Source of the DNA: Oribacterium sp. UBA3737
Lineage (GTDB): Bacteria; Bacillota_A; Clostridia; Lachnospirales; Lachnospiraceae
Direction of reading: 5' to 3'
Length of the DNA: 15,988 nt
Assembly (NCBI GenBank): GCA_002371295.1
Contig: DFGZ01000255.1
Span: 1 to 15,988, forward strand
A program made the position numbers and the translations under genes. Below are positions 12,682 to 15,988 of this stretch, piece by piece (position 1 is the first letter of the stretch; each line of letters opens with the position of its first letter). Below the pieces are notes generated by a model that did no database searches, was not told where the DNA came from, and saw nothing but the letters and a program-made list of their open reading frames with translations.

Positions 12682-13839
12682 ATGGATAAAAAGTCAGTAA
12701 GCGAGATCAAGTCAAAGTGTTTTAATAAAAACGACTGTCGTATAGACCGTATGCGTGCCTGCTATGTAAACGAGGAAAAGGAGAAGATTTCTACCTTTCA
12801 CGATATGTTCCTTCAGCTTGAGGAGCAGGAGCGTGCGAAGTACTGTGAGCTCTTTAAGCGTTCCATGTCTGGCAAGTTCGGAAGGAATCTTTTTAATGTG
12901 GAGTTTCCTGTACCTGAGGAGATGGAGGGAGGACACCAGGAGTTCCTGTACCGTCTCCAGAAGTCAGAGCTTAAGGATGATGCTCTTGTGGAGAGGCTTT
13001 TTGACAAGATCATCGGTGCTTACAGCTACCCTGGGAAGTATCTCATCATTCTCAGCCATGGTGTCTATGACATACCCCTGAAGCTTAAGGACCAGACAGT
13101 GCTTGATGATGGAGGCGAGTATGTTTACAGCTTCATCCTCTGCACCATCTGCCCGGTAGAGCTTCTCAGAGAGGGACTCTGTTATGATGTCAATGCTCAG
13201 ACATTTCTGAGCCGTACCGATGACTGGGCAGTGAAGAATCCGGAAACAGCATTCCTTTTCCCTGCATTCAATTTCAGAAACACAGACATCCATAATTCTC
13301 TCTACTACACAAGACATCCGGAAGAGCGTCACGAGGAGATCCCCCTTGAGATTCTTGGAGCAGAGCTCTCGAGAACAGAGAAGGATCAGCAGCATGTTTT
13401 CAGAGAGATAATCGAGACTACCCTTTCCGGAGACTGTACCTTTGAGACTGTCAGAAGCATTTCAGAAGAGATAAATGAGATGATCAGGGAGAACAGCAAC
13501 GATAAGGAGACCGACGACCATGTGGAGCTCGGAAAGGGCGACATGAGACGACTCCTTGCTTCAAACGGAGCCACTGATGAGCAGCTCAATCAGTTCGAAA
13601 GAATTTATGATGAGGCTGTGGGAGATGACACTTCTCCGCTGGTTGCCGAGAATATCCAGGATCAGAAGCATCTGGTGGTGAAGTCCCTTACCATGAAGCT
13701 GGATGTGAAGGCTGAAAATGCCGACCTGGTGGAGACCCGTGTCATAGACGGCAGAGAATATCTTCTCATACCTATCGCTGACGATATCGAGGTTAATGGA
13801 ATAAAGATAAGACAGAATCTGGGGGATCGAGAAGCGTGA
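12682..13839 (+). CDS. DUF4317 family protein
   Basis: A 385-aa protein that I recognise as DUF4317, a family seen mainly in Clostridia. Its N-terminal pattern is typical: a KSVSEIKSKCF start, NDCRIDRMRACYVNEEKEK, then KRSMSGKFGRNLFNVEFP near residues 56-73. There is no signal peptide or membrane helix, so it should be cytoplasmic. The middle (about 110-160) contains strand-rich SYPGKYLIILSHGVYDIPL and YSFILCTICPVEL; the last 130 residues are acidic and mostly helical. The function is unknown. It sits 16 nt after the pseudouridine synthase gene, preceded by AAGGAG, so the two are probably one operon. That hints at a link to ribosome or RNA biology, but this is only context. Confidence 0.85.
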   Translation: MDKKSVSEIKSKCFNKNDCRIDRMRACYVNEEKEKISTFHDMFLQLEEQERAKYCELFKRSMSGKFGRNLFNVEFPVPEEMEGGHQEFLYRLQKSELKDDALVERLFDKIIGAYSYPGKYLIILSHGVYDIPLKLKDQTVLDDGGEYVYSFILCTICPVELLREGLCYDVNAQTFLSRTDDWAVKNPETAFLFPAFNFRNTDIHNSLYYTRHPEERHEEIPLEILGAELSRTEKDQQHVFREIIETTLSGDCTFETVRSISEEINEMIRENSNDKETDDHVELGKGDMRRLLASNGATDEQLNQFERIYDEAVGDDTSPLVAENIQDQKHLVVKSLTMKLDVKAENADLVETRVIDGREYLLIPIADDIEVNGIKIRQNLGDREA

Positions 13840-13885
13840 CAGGATTTGATGCCTGCTTTTTACGCGCTTTATAATCGGATCTGTA

Positions 13886-13939
13886 AAAATAAAAAGCCTG
13901 TGTGTCCTATGACTAAGTCATAAGACATACAGGTTTTTT
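13886..13939. terminator. Bidirectional terminator between DUF4317 and mnmA
   Basis: A long stem joins 13897-13906 with 13924-13933 (10 bp, one G-T) and 13908-13913 with 13917-13922 (6 bp), across one mismatch and a 3-nt loop. T6 follows on the plus strand. An A-rich run (13886-13895) precedes it, giving a T-run on the minus strand. It serves both convergent genes. Confidence 0.92.
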
Positions 13940-13995
13940 GATATATGTTCATGCAAAGATTCGCATCCCGGGCATGGGGGATGGCTTTTGACAGC

Positions 13996-15111
13996 TCAGA
14001 TTTCTTTCAGGGCTTTTACTATGGTGCCGCCCCCAACCACCAGGTCTCCGTCATAGAGGACCACAGCCTGTCCGGTAGCTACTGCACGCTCAGGTTCGTC
14101 AAAGGTCACTCTTACCTGTCCGGTGAGCTTCCCGTCTTCATCCCTGAGGGCTTCTGCGGTGGCAGGAACTTCCTTTGCCTTGTAGCGGGTCTTCACGGTT
14201 ACACGTACAGGACCCTCTGGCTCATCAAAGGGGATCCAGTTGAAGTTGTCCGCAATAAGAGCCTTTGAGTAAAGCGCCGGTCCGGTTGTAAGGATGACCT
14301 CGTTCCTTTCCATGTCCTTTCCGCATACATACATGGGCTGTTTGAGTGCCAGACCGAGACCCTTGCGCTGGCCTACAGTGTAGCGGATGATGCCCTTGTG
14401 AGTGCCCAGGACATGGCCCTCTGTGTCGATGAAGTTTCCGGGGGCAAAGCTGCGCCCGGTGTATCTCTCGATGAAATCACCGTAGTCGCCGTTCACCACA
14501 AAGCAGATATCCTGAGAGTCGTGCTTGTGGGCATTTATAAAGCCGTACTTTTCGGCCTCCACACGGACTTCGTCCTTGGACTGAAAGTTTCCCAAAGGGA
14601 ACATGGTGTGGGCCAGCTGGTCCTGATTCATGAAATAGAGGACGTAGCTCTGGTCCTTCGCCAGGTTACGGGACTTCTTGAGAAGCCATCGTCCGGTATC
14701 CGGATCCTGTTCGATTCTTGCGTAGTGACCTGTGACTATTAAGTCGCATCCCAATGCCTCTGCCCTGTGATACAGCTTTTCATGCTTCATGTAGCGGTTG
14801 CAGTCGATGCAGGGGTTTGGTGTTCCTCCTTCTTCGTAAGTATTGATAAAACGTTCAATTACCTGCTTGTCAAAGTCTTCGGTGAAATTGAAAACGTAAT
14901 ATGGCATGCCCAGGCTTGTGGCTACCTGGCGTGCATCCTCAGTGTCCTCCAGAGTGCAGCAGGTATTGGCACGGCAGTATCCGATGTCCTCGTTGTTGTA
15001 TAGCTTCATGGTGACGCCGATGCAGTTGTAGCCTGCTTCCTTCATGAGAGCAGCAGCCACGGAACTGTCCACACCGCCGCTCATGGCGATCAATGCTTTC
15101 TTATTTTCCAT
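13996..15111 (-). CDS. mnmA: tRNA-specific 2-thiouridylase MnmA
   Basis: A 371-aa cytoplasmic enzyme, full length for the family. The ATP pyrophosphatase loop MSGGVDSS is at residues 10-17. NPCIDCNRYMK holds C104 at the place of the catalytic Cys (NPxIxCN), and DICFV holds C203, the partner that carries the persulfide. TGHYAR (127-132) and YVLYF fit the tRNA/ATP core, and a beta-barrel domain closes the protein. It makes the 2-thio group of wobble U34 in tRNA-Lys, tRNA-Glu and tRNA-Gln, using sulfur from a cysteine desulfurase. That desulfurase is not in this window. AGGA about 9 nt upstream supports the start. No clear promoter was found in 15112-15200; TTGACA occurs on the minus strand near 15150 but lacks a -10 at the right distance. 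Confidence 0.96.
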   Translation of the reverse strand: MENKKALIAMSGGVDSSVAAALMKEAGYNCIGVTMKLYNNEDIGYCRANTCCTLEDTEDARQVATSLGMPYYVFNFTEDFDKQVIERFINTYEEGGTPNPCIDCNRYMKHEKLYHRAEALGCDLIVTGHYARIEQDPDTGRWLLKKSRNLAKDQSYVLYFMNQDQLAHTMFPLGNFQSKDEVRVEAEKYGFINAHKHDSQDICFVVNGDYGDFIERYTGRSFAPGNFIDTEGHVLGTHKGIIRYTVGQRKGLGLALKQPMYVCGKDMERNEVILTTGPALYSKALIADNFNWIPFDEPEGPVRVTVKTRYKAKEVPATAEALRDEDGKLTGQVRVTFDEPERAVATGQAVVLYDGDLVVGGGTIVKALKEI

Positions 15112-15312
15112 TCTTTGTTCTTCCTGATTCTTATATAAGGTGTCAATGCTTCCGCAGGGCAGACTGTATATGGAGTCCGGGAAACGGGAAGCATAATGTC
15201 TTTTTTGATTTATGTGACTATAACATTAGAGGACTGCCTTATCAAGTAGACAAAAATAGGCATTTTGTACGATTTTTAATGCTTTTTACGCGGAAATTAA
15301 GGATATTTCAAT

Positions 15313-15341
15313 TTGTATATGATAGTTGATTGTGTTAGAAT
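15313..15341 (+). promoter_or_regulatory. Candidate promoter of rfbA
   Basis: -35 TTGTAT (15313-15318) and extended -10 TGT-TAGAAT (hexamer 15336-15341) are 17 bp apart. The leader is about 75 nt. The rest of the 313-nt gap between mnmA and rfbA (15112-15424) holds no gene I can support. Confidence 0.5.
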
Positions 15342-15424
15342 TTGGAAAGTATGTAGAAATATCAGGTGTAGTATGCCCTTTTGAGTGAGGTTTGAAAAGC
15401 TGCCTGATAATTAAAGGAGACATT

Positions 15425-15988
15425 ATGAAGGGAATTATACTTGCCGGTGGATCCGGTACAAGATTATATCCGCTTACTAGAGTAACCTCCAAACAGTTAC
15501 TTCCTATTTATGACAAACCGATGATCTATTATCCTCTGAGCGTTCTTATGAATGCCGGAATAAGAGACATCCTGCTTATTTCAACACCGAGCGATACACC
15601 GAGATTCAGGGAGCTTCTGGGAGACGGCAGTCAGTTCGGTATCAATCTTGAATACAAGGTTCAGCCATCACCGGACGGACTTGCACAGGCATTTATCCTT
15701 GGAGCTGAGTTCATAGGTGATGATTCTGTAGCCATGATTCTCGGAGACAACATTTTCTCGGGACATGGATTTAAGAAGCTTCTTCGCAGTGCTGCTTCCA
15801 GGGAATCAGGCGCTACGGTTTTCGGATATTATGTTGACGATCCTGAGAGATTTGGAATCGTTGAATTTGATAAGACCGGAAAGGCTATATCCATCGAGGA
15901 GAAGCCGGAGCATCCCAAGTCAAACTACTGTGTGACAGGTCTTTACTTCTACGACAACAAGGTTGTGGAGTATGCAAAGAACCTTAAG
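15425..15988 (+). CDS. rfbA: Glucose-1-phosphate thymidylyltransferase, 3' end cut by the window edge
   Basis: The first 188 residues of a protein that is usually about 290-300 aa. The nucleotide-binding signature [13 protein letters not shown] (6-18) is complete, followed by [17 protein letters not shown] (22-38). [10 protein letters not shown] (81-90), LGDNIF (106-111) with the metal-binding Asp D108, and EEKP (158-161) are also present. The enzyme joins glucose-1-phosphate and dTTP to form dTDP-glucose, the first step of dTDP-L-rhamnose synthesis, and is normally inhibited by dTDP-rhamnose. AAAGGAG lies 6 nt before the ATG. It has its own promoter, divergent from mnmA, and other rml genes may follow beyond the window. 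It links to the glycan genes on the left only by theme and distance. Confidence 0.95.
   Translation, partial: MKGIILAGGSGTRLYPLTRVTSKQLLPIYDKPMIYYPLSVLMNAGIRDILLISTPSDTPRFRELLGDGSQFGINLEYKVQPSPDGLAQAFILGAEFIGDDSVAMILGDNIFSGHGFKKLLRSAASRESGATVFGYYVDDPERFGIVEFDKTGKAISIEEKPEHPKSNYCVTGLYFYDNKVVEYAKNLK

Noticed and set aside
14398..14742. 114-aa plus-strand reading frame opposite mnmA
   Set aside because: It is antisense to a full-length, highly conserved enzyme gene and lacks a start signal.
15131..15155. TTGACA near CTTATATAAG as an mnmA promoter
   Set aside because: On the minus strand the TTGACA is only a few bases before TATATA; the spacing is wrong for a sigma-A promoter.

Overview
The window looks like a chromosomal stretch from a Lachnospiraceae-type member of the Clostridia. 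The reasons are moderate GC, strong AGGAGG-type ribosome binding sites, DUF4317 and DUF4358 proteins, an M3 oligoendopeptidase, and exported proteins carrying Glu-Thr-Thr-Ala-rich linkers. The family-level placement is inferred from gene content. Genus and species cannot be read from the sequence. I see no phage, transposon, CRISPR array or plasmid gene.

Left part (1-2712, all minus strand): a flavin reductase-like protein with a long basic tail is coupled by an ATGA overlap to a 62-aa membrane protein. Next come tRNA-Gly(CCC) with its own promoter and terminator, then two secreted SGNH/GDSL-type esterase paralogues in tandem. The second of these is cut by the window edge. The intact minus-strand copy has lost consensus residues of the SGNH active site.

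Central part (2713-8000, plus strand): a third SGNH paralogue, a DUF4358 lipoprotein with its own promoter and terminator, and a two-gene operon of an MBOAT O-acyltransferase (AlgI/DltB/PatA type) followed by a membrane-anchored DHHW/AlgJ/AlgX-like protein. Together these read as a machine that moves acetyl (or another acyl) groups across the membrane onto a cell-surface glycan. The SGNH proteins may place, edit or remove the groups. The individual families are known. Their joint action, and the roles of DUF4358 and the SGNH trio, are inference.

Right part (8001-15988): convergent to that operon lie pepF (M3 oligoendopeptidase) and a membrane-anchored CE4 polysaccharide deacetylase, both on the minus strand. 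Divergent from the deacetylase is an rsuA-like pseudouridine synthase with a DUF4317 gene. This ends at a bidirectional terminator facing mnmA (minus strand). Divergent from mnmA is the start of rfbA (glucose-1-phosphate thymidylyltransferase), cut by the window edge. It is usually the first step of dTDP-rhamnose synthesis for surface polysaccharide.

The theme is envelope glycan synthesis and modification (O-acylation, N-deacetylation, nucleotide-sugar supply) interleaved with RNA-modification and housekeeping genes. No entirely new system can be demonstrated from sequence alone. The best leads are the SGNH/DUF4358/MBOAT/DHHW association with one degenerate SGNH member, the acidic Thr-rich linker shared by five exported proteins, and several inverted repeats at promoters.
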